Shown here one piece after another: positions 1 through 7,552 of a stretch of DNA of 64,000 nucleotides. A program made the position numbers and the translations under genes. The notes below the pieces were generated by a model. The model did no database searches. It saw only the letters and a list, made by a program, of their open reading frames with translations, and was not told the DNA's origin. The stretch comes from an uncultured Clostridia bacterium (lineage in GTDB: Bacteria > Bacillota > Clostridia > UMGS1810): positions 102,687-166,686 of the forward strand of contig CAKSTI010000004.1 in NCBI GenBank assembly GCA_934500705.1. The letters are read 5' to 3'. The first letter of the stretch is position 1, and each line of letters begins with the position of its first letter.

Positions 1-317
1 CAGTCTGCAAGTGTTTTGTACGCTGTTTCGGCCGCCTTTGCAAACTCGTGCGTGGTCATTTTCTTTCTGCCGTTCAGCATTTCGGTTACAGGTTCTTTAT
101 AGCCTGTATACTTATTAAGCACTTCCAGTGCGGAAACTGCCGAGGAAATGTTTCTTTCAAGGCGGTTTACGCTCGAACTTGTATTGATCTTAACAAGTCT
201 GTCGTCGCTGACATCGGTAAGCTCAACAACGCCCCGTCTTTGCAAACGTTCGACGATACTTCGGCTGTCACGCAGAAGTGCCGCTATTTCAATTTTACAC
301 ATATGGAGCTTTGCCAT
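1..317 (-). CDS. ntpI: V-type ATP synthase subunit I, N-terminal part (runs off window)
   Basis: Only the first 105 or so residues are in the window; the gene continues past base 1. The start reads MAKLHMCKIEIAALLRDSRS and is followed by a helical, charged stretch. This is the usual beginning of the large subunit I (a-subunit) of bacterial V/A-type ATPases, whose cytoplasmic N-terminal arm links the peripheral stalks and whose C-terminal membrane part forms the ion half-channels. It lies 15 bp downstream of a small coiled-coil subunit on the same strand, which is the usual order in clostridial V-ATPase operons. The ATG at 317 is preferred because the ATG at 321 leads quickly to a stop. No metal or catalytic residues are expected in this part. 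Confidence 0.72.
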   Translation of the reverse strand, partial: MAKLHMCKIEIAALLRDSRSIVERLQRRGVVELTDVSDDRLVKINTSSSVNRLERNISSAVSALEVLNKYTGYKEPVTEMLNGRKKMTTHEFAKAAETAYKTLAD

Positions 318-332
318 ACATTCACCACCCTT

Positions 333-650
333 CTACCGAAACAAGATTTCTCTTGTCACCTCAAGCGCTTTTTTCTGCACTGCATCGGCGCCTTTTGCAA
401 GCTCGCCGCACTTTTTCTTTGCCGAGCTTTCAGCCTGTTTAAAGGCTCTGTCATTCTCGCTCTTGGCATCGTCCAACATCTTTTGTGCGTCTTTATGCGC
501 CGCATCTACTATCTGCTGTGCGGTTTTGCGTGCCTGTTCAAGTCTTACTTCCCTCTGCAATGCTGAATTCTTCTGTGCCTCGGCAAACCTTGCCTTGCAC
601 TCATTTTCCTTTGCAATGATTTGTTCCACTGCGTTATCTGCCACATTCAT
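333..650 (-). CDS. V-type ATP synthase subunit G/H-like stalk protein
   Basis: A 105-residue, highly charged, Ala/Glu/Lys-rich protein that is almost entirely predicted helix, with repeated QKN, ARK and KKK patterns. It fits the small peripheral-stalk coiled-coil subunit (G/H/NtpH-like) that pairs with subunit E. It directly precedes subunit I on the same strand and is the first gene after a strong promoter at 791-819. Start choice is unsettled: an AAGGGGGG ribosome site ends one base before the ATG at 650, which is unusually tight, while a GTG two codons later has normal spacing. An in-frame ATG further upstream lacks a ribosome site. The sequence itself is low in unique motifs, so context carries much of the call. 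Confidence 0.68.
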   Translation of the reverse strand: MNVADNAVEQIIAKENECKARFAEAQKNSALQREVRLEQARKTAQQIVDAAHKDAQKMLDDAKSENDRAFKQAESSAKKKCGELAKGADAVQKKALEVTREILFR

Positions 651-686
651 ACCCCCCTTCGGGAAAATAACTGAAATATGCAAAAT

Positions 687-717
687 GGGAGCTATGCCCT
701 TCAGTCAGCTAGCTCCC
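687..717 (-). promoter_or_regulatory. Leader hairpin of the V-ATPase transcript
   Basis: An eight-base perfect stem (GGGAGCTA with TAGCTCCC) lies in the 5' leader between the promoter at 791-819 and the first ATPase gene. On the plus strand it is followed by a T-run, so it could also stop antisense transcription entering from the left. Confidence 0.4.
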
Positions 718-790
718 CTTTTTTACACTTTTATTCCGTTTTATATTGTCCAAAATCAAAATACGTTATACAGTATCTTGAATTGTTAGT

Positions 791-819
791 ATTATATCAC
801 CCGTTTTTTTTTATGTCAA
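791..819 (-). promoter_or_regulatory. Sigma-A type promoter for the V-ATPase operon
   Basis: On the minus strand TTGACA (819-814) and TATAAT (796-791) are separated by exactly 17 bases. Both hexamers are perfect consensus. The leader to the first gene is about 130 bases. Confidence 0.8.
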
Positions 820-948
820 TACCTTTTTGGAATTTTTTGGGCGTTTTCGACCATTATTTGAAAATTGTCTGTATAATTTTTAAAAATGTGACCACAATAA
901 CTGTTGCATAGCAGATGCAAACTTTTAATATTGAAAGGAAGTAACACA

Positions 949-1071
949 ATGTCAGAAAATCAGAACAATCAGAAGAACAACCAGAACAATCAGAAGAACA
1001 ATCAGAAGAACAATCAGAACAATAACCAAAAAAACAAAAATAACGAACAAAACAACAACCGAAACTTCTAA
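949..1071 (+). CDS. 40-residue Asn/Gln/Lys-rich peptide
   Basis: A short frame with a good AAAGGAAG ribosome site encodes a protein made almost only of Asn, Gln and Lys in a repeating QNNQKNN pattern, with Met-Ser-Glu at the start and Arg-Asn-Phe at the end. It has no hydrophobic core, signal peptide or cysteine, so it should be disordered and highly basic. A strong rho-independent terminator follows 15 bases after the stop, which supports a real transcription unit. Family not recognised. A small spore or nucleic-acid-binding protein is possible but unproven. A palindrome TTGCAT...ATGCAA lies at 904-919 upstream. Confidence 0.55.
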   Translation: MSENQNNQKNNQNNQKNNQKNNQNNNQKNKNNEQNNNRNF

Positions 1072-1086
1072 AAACCCGAAAAACTC

Positions 1087-1118
1087 AAAAAGCACAGGCG
1101 CTTTTGCCTGTGCTTTTT
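1087..1118. terminator. Bidirectional rho-independent terminator
   Basis: A 13-base stem (AAAAAGCACAGGC with GCCTGTGCTTTTT) is flanked by A and T runs, between the 40-aa gene on plus and fucO on minus. It can serve both. Confidence 0.85.
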
Positions 1119-1129
1119 GACGTTTAAAA

Positions 1130-2278
1130 TTAAAGAAGTGATTTATAAAGTTCTTTAATCTCCTCAACGCTTGTATCTCTCGGATTTCCGGGACGGCAAG
1201 CGTCGTCAAATGCGGACTGCGAAAGGAAGTCAAGGTCTTCTTCCTTAACAATTTCTTTGAGGTTTGCAGGAATACCTACATCGGCGGACAACTTTTTAAC
1301 CGCATCAACGGCAGCCTTTCTGTATTCCTCCTGAGTCATATTCTCCGTACCCTCAACGCCCATTGCCTTTGCAATGTACTTGTACTTTTCACCCGTTGCC
1401 GGAGCGTTATACTCCATAACCGTAGGCAGAATTATAGCGTTTGCAACGCCGTGCGGTGTATTGTAGAGTGCGCCGAGAGGGTGAGCCATTGAGTGAACAA
1501 TACCCAGACCTACGTTGGAAAATCCCATTCCGGCAATGTACTGACCGAGAGCCATTTTCTCTCTGCCGACCGGTGTGTTTTCAACAGCACCCCTCAAATT
1601 TTCGGAAATAATTTCAATAGCCTTCAAGTGGAACATATCCGAAAGATCCCAAGCACCTTTTGTGATGTATCCCTCTATTGCGTGTGTGAGTGCGTCCATA
1701 CCGGTTGCGGCGGTAAGACCCTTAGGCATACTCGACATCATATCGGGGTCTACAACGGCAACTACCGGAATATCGTGCACGTCAACGCACACCATCTTGC
1801 GGTTTTTCTCCTCATCTGTTATAACATAGTTAATGGTAACTTCTGCCGCTGTTCCTGCCGTTGTGGGAACTGCGATAATGGGCACGCAGGGCTTTTTGGT
1901 CGGTGCAACACCTTCAAGACTTCTTACGTCTGCGAAATCGGGGTTGGTAATGATAATGCCCACAGCCTTGGCCGTATCCATAGAGGAGCCGCCGCCGATT
2001 GCAACAATGCAGTCCGCTCCGAACGCCTTAAACGCCTCAACGCCCGCCTTTACGTTTGAAATGGTCGGGTTTGCCTGAATTTGAGAAAAAATCGTGTACT
2101 CAATTCCTGCCTTGTCCAAAACGTCTGTAACCTTTTTTGAAACACCAAACTTTATAAGGTCGGGGTCAGATGCCACAAAAACCTTTTTAAAACCTCTTGC
2201 CTTAATCTCGTCGGGAATTGAATTAACAGCTCCCGCACCGTGATACGATGTTTCGTTCAATACAAATCTGTTTGCCAT
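1130..2278 (-). CDS. fucO: Lactaldehyde reductase / 1,2-propanediol dehydrogenase (iron-dependent ADH)
   Basis: A 382-residue group III iron-activated alcohol dehydrogenase, very close in pattern to E. coli FucO, which reduces L-lactaldehyde from fucose or rhamnose breakdown to 1,2-propanediol with NADH. The start MANRFVLNET matches the FucO start. The nucleotide-binding GGGSSMDTAK follows at about 96. The Fe ligands are all present: Asp195, His199, His262 and His276. The family stretch TTAGTAAEVT is intact. An upstream in-frame ATG at 2287 abuts the AGGAG site, so the ATG at 2278 is chosen. The gene stands alone here; the rest of the deoxysugar pathway (rhaD, fucU, fucI) is about 38 kb away, suggesting a shared role in fucose/rhamnose use. 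Confidence 0.9.
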   Translation of the reverse strand: MANRFVLNETSYHGAGAVNSIPDEIKARGFKKVFVASDPDLIKFGVSKKVTDVLDKAGIEYTIFSQIQANPTISNVKAGVEAFKAFGADCIVAIGGGSSMDTAKAVGIIITNPDFADVRSLEGVAPTKKPCVPIIAVPTTAGTAAEVTINYVITDEEKNRKMVCVDVHDIPVVAVVDPDMMSSMPKGLTAATGMDALTHAIEGYITKGAWDLSDMFHLKAIEIISENLRGAVENTPVGREKMALGQYIAGMGFSNVGLGIVHSMAHPLGALYNTPHGVANAIILPTVMEYNAPATGEKYKYIAKAMGVEGTENMTQEEYRKAAVDAVKKLSADVGIPANLKEIVKEEDLDFLSQSAFDDACRPGNPRDTSVEEIKELYKSLL

Positions 2279-2388
2279 TTTCTCCATCTCCTGTCTTAAC
2301 TTTTTTCAAATTAGTATAAATTTCCTATACTCAACGTTATTCTACAACATAATTGTGAAATTTTCAAGTACAAATTGTAAATTTATTG

Positions 2389-2417
2389 TTGCAATATTAA
2401 GGAAAATGTGGTTTAAT
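2389..2417 (+). promoter_or_regulatory. Promoter for mtnN and the SGNH hydrolase
   Basis: TTGCAA (2389-2394), a 17-base spacer, then TTTAAT (2412-2417), about 30 bases before the mtnN start. Moderate match to sigma-A consensus. Confidence 0.5.
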
Positions 2418-2446
2418 ATTTATATTATGTTACGGAGGACACACAG

Positions 2447-3136
2447 ATGCTTGGAATAATCGGGGCAATGGACATTGAAGTTGCCGAAATAAAAAACATT
2501 ATGGAAAACGCCGAAAAACAAATTATCAGCGGTTTGGAATTTGTATGCGGAGAATTTTCGGGCAGAAAAGTTGTCGTTGCAAAATGCGGACCCGGCAAAG
2601 TTAATGCCGCACTGTGCGCACAGACAATGATACTTGAATACTCGCCCGATGGAATTGTAAACACGGGTGTTGCGGGCGGACTTGACGAAAGACTCGGCAT
2701 TGCCGACATAGCAATAGCGGACAGTGTTGTTCAGCACGACTGTGACACAACCGTCTTCGGAGAACCGTTGGGATACATCTCGAAAATAGAGAAAGTCAAA
2801 ATTGAATGTGACACGAAAATTGTCGGAACGCTTCAAAATATTGCATCATCGCTAAATGACACAAATTTCTTGGTAGGAACAGTTGCAACCGGTGATCAAT
2901 TTGTATACGAAAAAAAGAAAAAAGAAAGTATAGCTCAGACTTTCGATGCAATAGCCTGCGAAATGGAGGGAGGAGCTATCGGTCACGTGTGTTTCGCAAA
3001 TAATGTGCGCTTCGGCGTTCTGCGTGTAATATCCGACAATGCGGATGGCAGTTCCAATATGGATTATTCACAGTTTATACGCATTGCTGCACAAAAAAGC
3101 ACCAATATAATGAAGCAATTCATAAGAATTTATTAA
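2447..3136 (+). CDS. mtnN: 5'-methylthioadenosine/S-adenosylhomocysteine nucleosidase
   Basis: A 229-residue PNP/UDP-phosphorylase-fold protein that hydrolyses MTA, SAH and 5'-deoxyadenosine, releasing adenine; this detoxifies SAM by-products and feeds methionine salvage and AI-2 formation. It starts MLGIIGAMDIEV as in the family. The three catalytic acids are present at the usual places: Glu11, Glu174 (in CEMEGGAIGH) and Asp197 (in ISDNAD). The length is typical. The ATG at 2447 has a GGAGG site 7 bases upstream. The SGNH hydrolase begins 15 bases after its stop, so the two are probably cotranscribed, though no metabolic link is obvious. Confidence 0.93.
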   Translation: MLGIIGAMDIEVAEIKNIMENAEKQIISGLEFVCGEFSGRKVVVAKCGPGKVNAALCAQTMILEYSPDGIVNTGVAGGLDERLGIADIAIADSVVQHDCDTTVFGEPLGYISKIEKVKIECDTKIVGTLQNIASSLNDTNFLVGTVATGDQFVYEKKKKESIAQTFDAIACEMEGGAIGHVCFANNVRFGVLRVISDNADGSSNMDYSQFIRIAAQKSTNIMKQFIRIY

Positions 3137-3151
3137 GTGGAGGTATATATT

Positions 3152-3970
3152 ATGAATATGGACAAATTTTACAATAACACAGAAGAAAGACCCCTTGACA
3201 ACATTACTCCGGACGGCGGACTCAGTGCGATTTTCAGGACTATATGCTGTGTGGGCGACAGCCTTTCGTCAGGTGAGTTTGAGTCGCTCGACGAAAACGG
3301 CAACAAAGGTTACCACGATTACTTTGAATACTCGTGGGGACAGTATATGGCACGCCACATCGGCGCAAAGGTTTACAACTTTTCAAGGGGCGGTATGACC
3401 GCAAGAGAATACTGCGAGAGCTACGGAAATCTCAAAGGTTTCTGGAACCCTGATTTCAGCAGTCAGGCGTACATAATTGCCCTTGGCGTAAACGATATGA
3501 ACGTAGTAAACTGCGCCGAAAATGATTTGGAATTTGGATCAATCGCCGACATCGACTTAAACGATTGGAAAAACAACAAAAAAACTTTCGCCGGATACTA
3601 TGCGCAGATAATTCAGAGGTACAAGGAGATTCAGCCGAAAGCAAAATTCTTTTTGATGACGATGCCAAATGATGAACCAAATAACGACGAGCACGTCAAA
3701 AATTGGAAAATGCACGCCGACCTTCTCTACGAACTTGCGGATATGTTTGACAACACCTACGTAATAGACCTCTTTAAGTATGCGCCCGTGTATGACGACA
3801 CGTTCAAAAAACACTTTTTCCTCAGCGGACATATGAGTGCAGCAGGATATGTTTTCACAGCACGTATGGTAGAGTCGTACCTTGATTACATTATCCGCCA
3901 CAATCCCGACGATTTCAGACAGATTGGATTTGTGGGAACACCATTCCACAACACTGATTACAAGTGGTAA
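3152..3970 (+). CDS. SGNH/GDSL-family hydrolase (probable carbohydrate or lipid esterase)
   Basis: A 272-residue cytoplasmic protein without a signal peptide. The SGNH blocks are visible: GDSLSSGE near residue 35 with the nucleophilic Ser, a Gly in block II (NFSRGG), GVNDMN near 110 with the oxyanion Asn, and the C-terminal GHMSAAGY with the catalytic His of block V. The family removes acyl or acetyl groups from sugars, lipids or peptides; the substrate cannot be read from the sequence. The ATG at 3152 is used because AGTGGAGG sits 8 bases upstream. It follows mtnN by 15 bases. Confidence 0.82.
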   Translation: MNMDKFYNNTEERPLDNITPDGGLSAIFRTICCVGDSLSSGEFESLDENGNKGYHDYFEYSWGQYMARHIGAKVYNFSRGGMTAREYCESYGNLKGFWNPDFSSQAYIIALGVNDMNVVNCAENDLEFGSIADIDLNDWKNNKKTFAGYYAQIIQRYKEIQPKAKFFLMTMPNDEPNNDEHVKNWKMHADLLYELADMFDNTYVIDLFKYAPVYDDTFKKHFFLSGHMSAAGYVFTARMVESYLDYIIRHNPDDFRQIGFVGTPFHNTDYKW

Positions 3971-4001
3971 TCGTATAATACTATCCTGTTCATTAAAAAT
4001 G

Positions 4002-4072
4002 AGCAGCCGCCCGTGAGTGGAGCGAACCCCAAAAGTCAGACACTTTTGGAGGTACGCATCGGGGCGGCTGCT
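4002..4072. repeat. Long nested hairpin after the SGNH gene
   Basis: An outer stem of 11 bases (AGCAGCCGCCC with GGGCGGCTGCT) encloses an inner perfect stem (CCAAAAGT with ACTTTTGG). It may be a terminator for the upstream genes, but the T-run is poor and the size suggests a mobile hairpin unit. No protein is encoded. Confidence 0.45.
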
Positions 4073-4128
4073 TATTTTAATCCAATGCCATTCGCAGAGA
4101 ATACATAAATATTCCCCTGTCAAAAGCA

Positions 4129-4156
4129 AAAGCCGACGGTTTGACCGACGGCTTTG
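4129..4156 (-). terminator. Terminator of the rplM-rpsI operon
   Basis: AAAGCCG pairs with CGGCTTT, with a small internal mismatch, directly downstream of rpsI on the minus strand and followed by a T-rich tract. Confidence 0.7.
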
Positions 4157-4165
4157 ACTGAAAAA

Positions 4166-4558
4166 CTAACGTTTTGAGAACTGGGGTGCACGACGTGCAG
4201 CTTTGAGTCCGTATTTCTTTCTTTCTTTCATTCTGGGGTCTCTTGTGAGGAAACCTGCCTCTTTAAGCGCACCTCTGTACTCGGGGTCAACCATAAGGAG
4301 TGCTCTTGAAAGTCCGTGTCTTATAGCGCCTGCCTGACCTGTAAATCCACCGCCGGAAACCTTTGCGATAATGTCGAACTTGCCGAGTGTGTCGGTAGTA
4401 ACGAGCGGCTGTCTTACAACAACTTTAAGTGTTTCCAAACCGAAGAAATCATCAATATCCCTATCATTTATAGTAATTTTGCCGGTACCCGGAACTATTC
4501 TTACTCTTGCAACAGAGCTTTTTCTTCTGCCTGTACCGTAGAACTGTGCATTAGCCAT
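4166..4558 (-). CDS. rpsI: 30S ribosomal protein S9 (uS9)
   Basis: A 130-residue ribosomal protein. It begins MANAQFYGTGRRKSSVARV, and the C-terminus KKYGLKAARRAPQFSKR is the universal S9 tail that reaches the P-site tRNA. The core phrases GSGGGFTGQAGAIRHGLSRAL-type are present as VSGGGFTGQAGAIRHGL. It lies 14 bases downstream of rplM, the standard bacterial pair, and shares its promoter. Length and composition are normal; it ends at its own terminator. Confidence 0.98.
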   Translation of the reverse strand: MANAQFYGTGRRKSSVARVRIVPGTGKITINDRDIDDFFGLETLKVVVRQPLVTTDTLGKFDIIAKVSGGGFTGQAGAIRHGLSRALLMVDPEYRGALKEAGFLTRDPRMKERKKYGLKAARRAPQFSKR

Positions 4559-4572
4559 TTTAAGTATCCTCC

Positions 4573-5010
4573 TTATTTAATAATACCTGTGTACATTTCA
4601 GGATTTTGTGCTTCGTGGTTGTGCTCGCTGCCGCTGTAAACTCTGAGTCTTGTGAGAGCCTTTGCGCCGAGTGTGTTATGCGGGAGCATACCTTTGACTG
4701 CAAGCATCATTGCCTTTTCGGGTTTTTCAGCCATCAAAGTTTTATACTTAACTTCTTTAAGACCGCCGATATAACCGCTGTGATGTCTGTAATACTTCTG
4801 TTCAAGTTTTTTACCTGTGAGAACTGCTTTGTCAGCATTTAAAATGATAACAAAATCTCCGCAGTCAATATGAGGTGTAAAAGTAGGTTTAACCTTACCT
4901 CTCAGTATAGAAGCGGCTGCGCTTGCGACTCTGCCAAGCGGCTTGTCCGCAGCATCTATAATGTACCATTTTCTTTCTAATTCAGCCGTTTTAGCCATAA
5001 ATGTACTCAT
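4573..5010 (-). CDS. rplM: 50S ribosomal protein L13 (uL13)
   Basis: A 145-residue protein with the L13 signatures WYIIDAADKPLGRVAS near the start, the FVIILNADKAVLTGKK segment, and MLPHNTLGAKALTRLRVYSG near 110. It binds 23S rRNA early in 50S assembly. A clean promoter lies at 5049-5077, giving a leader of only about 30 bases, too short for an extended autoregulatory L13 leader. The ATG at 5010 has an ideal GGAGG site. First gene of the rplM-rpsI operon. Confidence 0.98.
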   Translation of the reverse strand: MSTFMAKTAELERKWYIIDAADKPLGRVASAAASILRGKVKPTFTPHIDCGDFVIILNADKAVLTGKKLEQKYYRHHSGYIGGLKEVKYKTLMAEKPEKAMMLAVKGMLPHNTLGAKALTRLRVYSGSEHNHEAQNPEMYTGIIK

Positions 5011-5048
5011 TAGAACTTACCTCCGTAATCATTAATTCAACATTTGAT

Positions 5049-5077
5049 ATTTTAATACATTTCCTGCGTAATGTCAA
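5049..5077 (-). promoter_or_regulatory. Promoter of rplM-rpsI
   Basis: On the minus strand TTGACA (5077-5072), a 17-base spacer and TAAAAT (5054-5049). Confidence 0.82.
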
Positions 5078-5179
5078 TACCTTTTTGCAAGAAATTTAAT
5101 TTACAAAACTCAATCTCGTTTTTTCTTTGATTTTCTCGCTCAATCTCTCTGTATCTCGAAACGCAATTTACTTTTTCTG

Positions 5180-5980
5180 TTAGAAACCGATGTATTTGAG
5201 CCAGTCAATCATAAGCGGCGCCCACTTTGACACGTGACGGAGCACCTTATTCTCTCCGCTGTCTGCAAGTCCCAAACCGTGATGACCGTCGGGGAAAATG
5301 TGAATTTCTGCGCCGATATTATTTAATCTGAGGCTCTTGGCGTAATCAAGACTGTTTATAACATTGACGCAGTCATCCGCCATCGTGTGCCAGATAAAAG
5401 CCTGCGGCGTCCTTTTGCTCACGATATTATCCGGGCTTAATTCCTCACCGAGTTCCGCCTGTTTATCTCCGAGCAGATTGGCTCCCGAACCGAGATGCCC
5501 AATGCCTTTGCCGAGTAATTTTATTACCGGATAGCACAATATCTGCGCATTTGGTATAAAATCCTCTTTATCAATTTCGTCATTGCTTTCGCACTCTATG
5601 TTTTCATAGTATGTAGATGTAAGCGCCGCAAGGTGTCCGCCGGCAGACGAACCCATAATTGCTACTTTATTCTTATTGATACCGTATTTTTCAGCATAGT
5701 AGCGTGCAAACTTTACGCCACGTCTTGCGTCTAAGAGCGGCAACGGGAATTTATGCGGAGCAACACGGTAATCCACTACAAACGCCGTTATTCCGTTTTC
5801 GCAAAAGTACTTTGCATAGCCCTCGCCTTCGTGCGGCGCTCTCATTATGTATGCGCCTCCGGGAAGTATTACAACCGCACAGTCGCTCTTTTTTTCGTCG
5901 GGCACATACGCCGTAATTTTCGGCTGTTCCTCATACTCGCCCGGTACAGTTTTCCACAAATTCATTATTTCCTTATTCAT
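5180..5980 (-). CDS. Alpha/beta-hydrolase esterase (Aes/BD-FAE type)
   Basis: A 266-residue cytoplasmic hydrolase. The oxyanion-hole region reads LPGGAY at about 40. The nucleophile elbow is GSSAGG at about 113. The charge-relay Asp is in ADDCV near 201 and the His in DGHHGLGLA near 233. This arrangement is found in acetyl-esterases that trim acetyl or feruloyl groups from plant polysaccharide fragments. No signal peptide is seen, so it would act on imported oligosaccharides or small esters. It is monocistronic, with an AGAGGTG ribosome site and a terminator-like hairpin at 6014-6037 upstream. The exact substrate is unknown. Confidence 0.8.
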   Translation of the reverse strand: MNKEIMNLWKTVPGEYEEQPKITAYVPDEKKSDCAVVILPGGAYIMRAPHEGEGYAKYFCENGITAFVVDYRVAPHKFPLPLLDARRGVKFARYYAEKYGINKNKVAIMGSSAGGHLAALTSTYYENIECESNDEIDKEDFIPNAQILCYPVIKLLGKGIGHLGSGANLLGDKQAELGEELSPDNIVSKRTPQAFIWHTMADDCVNVINSLDYAKSLRLNNIGAEIHIFPDGHHGLGLADSGENKVLRHVSKWAPLMIDWLKYIGF

Positions 5981-6013
5981 AACGCACCTCTGAAATATTA
6001 TTTTTCAAACAAA

Positions 6014-6037
6014 CGGACGTCCCTGTAAGAGACGTCC
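6014..6037. terminator. Terminator of the liv operon
   Basis: CGGACGTC pairs with GACGTCCG just downstream of livF, with A- and T-rich flanks. Confidence 0.72.
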
Positions 6038-6049
6038 GAAAAATACAAA

Positions 6050-6760
6050 TCAACCTCCGAGATATGCCTTCTTTATCTTGTCGCTTTCAAGAAGTTCATT
6101 GCCCGTTCCGGAATACGCAATCACACCGTTTTCGAGAACATAAGCCCTGTCGGATATAGCAAGTGATTTTCCGGCGTTCTGCTCAACGAGCAGTATCGTT
6201 GTGCCGTCTTCGTGTATTTCCTTTATAATGTCGAACACCTGGTCAACAAGGAGCGGTGAAAGACCCATCGACGGCTCGTCGAGCATCAAAAGTTTCGGGT
6301 GGCTCATAAGCGCTCTGCCCATAGCGAGCATCTGCTGTTCACCGCCGGAAAGAGTCCCGGCAACCTGACCTTTTCTCTCTTCAAGCCTCGGAAACTTGGC
6401 GTAAATGCGCTCCAAGTCACTTTTAATCTGCTTTTTGTTATCCTGGGTATACGCTCCCATAAGGAGATTTTCATAAACAGTAAGCTCCTGGAAAACGTGG
6501 CGTCCTTCCGGAACCTGCGTCATTCCGAGTTTTACTATCTTATGCGGAGGTATCTTATTTATAACTTGTCCGCAATACGTAACCGTACCGCTCTTAACAG
6601 GGATAAGCCCCATAATGCTGTGCATTGTGGTTGTTTTACCGGCGCCGTTTGCACCTATAAGCGTAACTATTTCGCCCTCATTAACTTCAAAGCTGATGCC
6701 GCTTATAGCCTGGATTACGCCGTAAAACACTTCAAGTCCTTTTACTTCAAGCATTGCCAT
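6050..6760 (-). CDS. livF: Branched-chain amino acid ABC transporter ATPase LivF
   Basis: A 236-residue ABC ATPase. Walker A is GANGAGKTT near 37, the signature is LSGGEQQ near 138, and Walker B is LLMLDEPSMGLSP near 157. The phrase MGLSPLLVDQVFDII is diagnostic for LivF rather than LivG, together with the short length. It forms a heterodimer with LivG to energise uptake of Leu/Ile/Val or related amino acids through LivH and LivM. It is the last gene of the operon, 17 bases after livG, and is followed by a terminator. Confidence 0.93.
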   Translation of the reverse strand: MAMLEVKGLEVFYGVIQAISGISFEVNEGEIVTLIGANGAGKTTTMHSIMGLIPVKSGTVTYCGQVINKIPPHKIVKLGMTQVPEGRHVFQELTVYENLLMGAYTQDNKKQIKSDLERIYAKFPRLEERKGQVAGTLSGGEQQMLAMGRALMSHPKLLMLDEPSMGLSPLLVDQVFDIIKEIHEDGTTILLVEQNAGKSLAISDRAYVLENGVIAYSGTGNELLESDKIKKAYLGG

Positions 6761-6777
6761 AACGAATACCCCCTTTT

Positions 6778-7551
6778 CTACTTTCCTATATACGCCTTTA
6801 CAACCTCCGGGTCGTTAAGCGCAGTCTTTACATCACCCTGAACAAGCGTCGTACCGAAGTTGAGCACGGTTACTTCGTCGCAAAGTCCGGACACAAACTT
6901 CAAATCGTGTTCTATGAGCAATATTGTCATATCGAATTCATCACGTATAAACCTTACAATATCCATAAGTTCCTTGGTTTCGTTCGGGTTCATACCGGCA
7001 GCCGGTTCGTCAAGAAGCAGCAGCTTGGGATTGGTTGCAAGCGCACGGGCAATTTCCAGTTTGCGCTGCTTTCCGTAAGGGAGATTGCACGCAAGATTGT
7101 TGCGCTCCTCTTCGAGTCCGAAAATTCTGAGAAGTTCCTTTGCACGATCCCTCATTTTCTTTTCGCATCTGTAATGCACGGGCAGGCGGAGCATACTCTC
7201 AAAGGGATTGCACCTAAACTCCGGCTGATTGTGGAGTCCTGCCAAAACATTTCTTATAACGCTCATATTGTTAAATAGCCTTATGTTCTGGAAAGTCCTT
7301 GCTATTCCCTTTTTATTTATTGCCTCCTGCGATTTTCCCGTGAGTTCCTCACCATCGAGATAAAATGTTCCCTCAGTCGGCTGATAGACACCGGTTATGA
7401 GGTTAAAAATCGTCGTTTTTCCCGCACCGTTAGGTCCTATCAGACCGTAGAGCTGATTTTTCTTAATCTTTAAATTAATATTCTGCGCAGCTTTCAGACC
7501 TCCGAAGGAGATACCGAGATTTACCGTTTCAAACAAATATTTTTCCGGCAT
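6778..7551 (-). CDS. livG: Branched-chain amino acid ABC transporter ATPase LivG
   Basis: A 257-residue ABC ATPase with Walker A GPNGAGKTT, the Q-loop region ARTFQNIRLF, which is typical of LivG, a signature region CNLPYGKQRKLEIARAL where the usual LSGG is replaced by LPYG as in LivG proteins, and Walker B LLLLDEPAAGMNP. It partners LivF. It follows livM by one base and precedes livF by 17, which indicates tight cotranscription. Confidence 0.94.
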   Translation of the reverse strand: MPEKYLFETVNLGISFGGLKAAQNINLKIKKNQLYGLIGPNGAGKTTIFNLITGVYQPTEGTFYLDGEELTGKSQEAINKKGIARTFQNIRLFNNMSVIRNVLAGLHNQPEFRCNPFESMLRLPVHYRCEKKMRDRAKELLRIFGLEEERNNLACNLPYGKQRKLEIARALATNPKLLLLDEPAAGMNPNETKELMDIVRFIRDEFDMTILLIEHDLKFVSGLCDEVTVLNFGTTLVQGDVKTALNDPEVVKAYIGK

Positions 7552-7552
7552 A

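Noticed and set aside
952..1251. A hydrophobic Val/Leu/Ile-repeat protein on the minus strand
   Set aside because: It is the antisense reading of the Asn/Gln/Lys repeat on the plus strand and overlaps fucO; it has no ribosome site.
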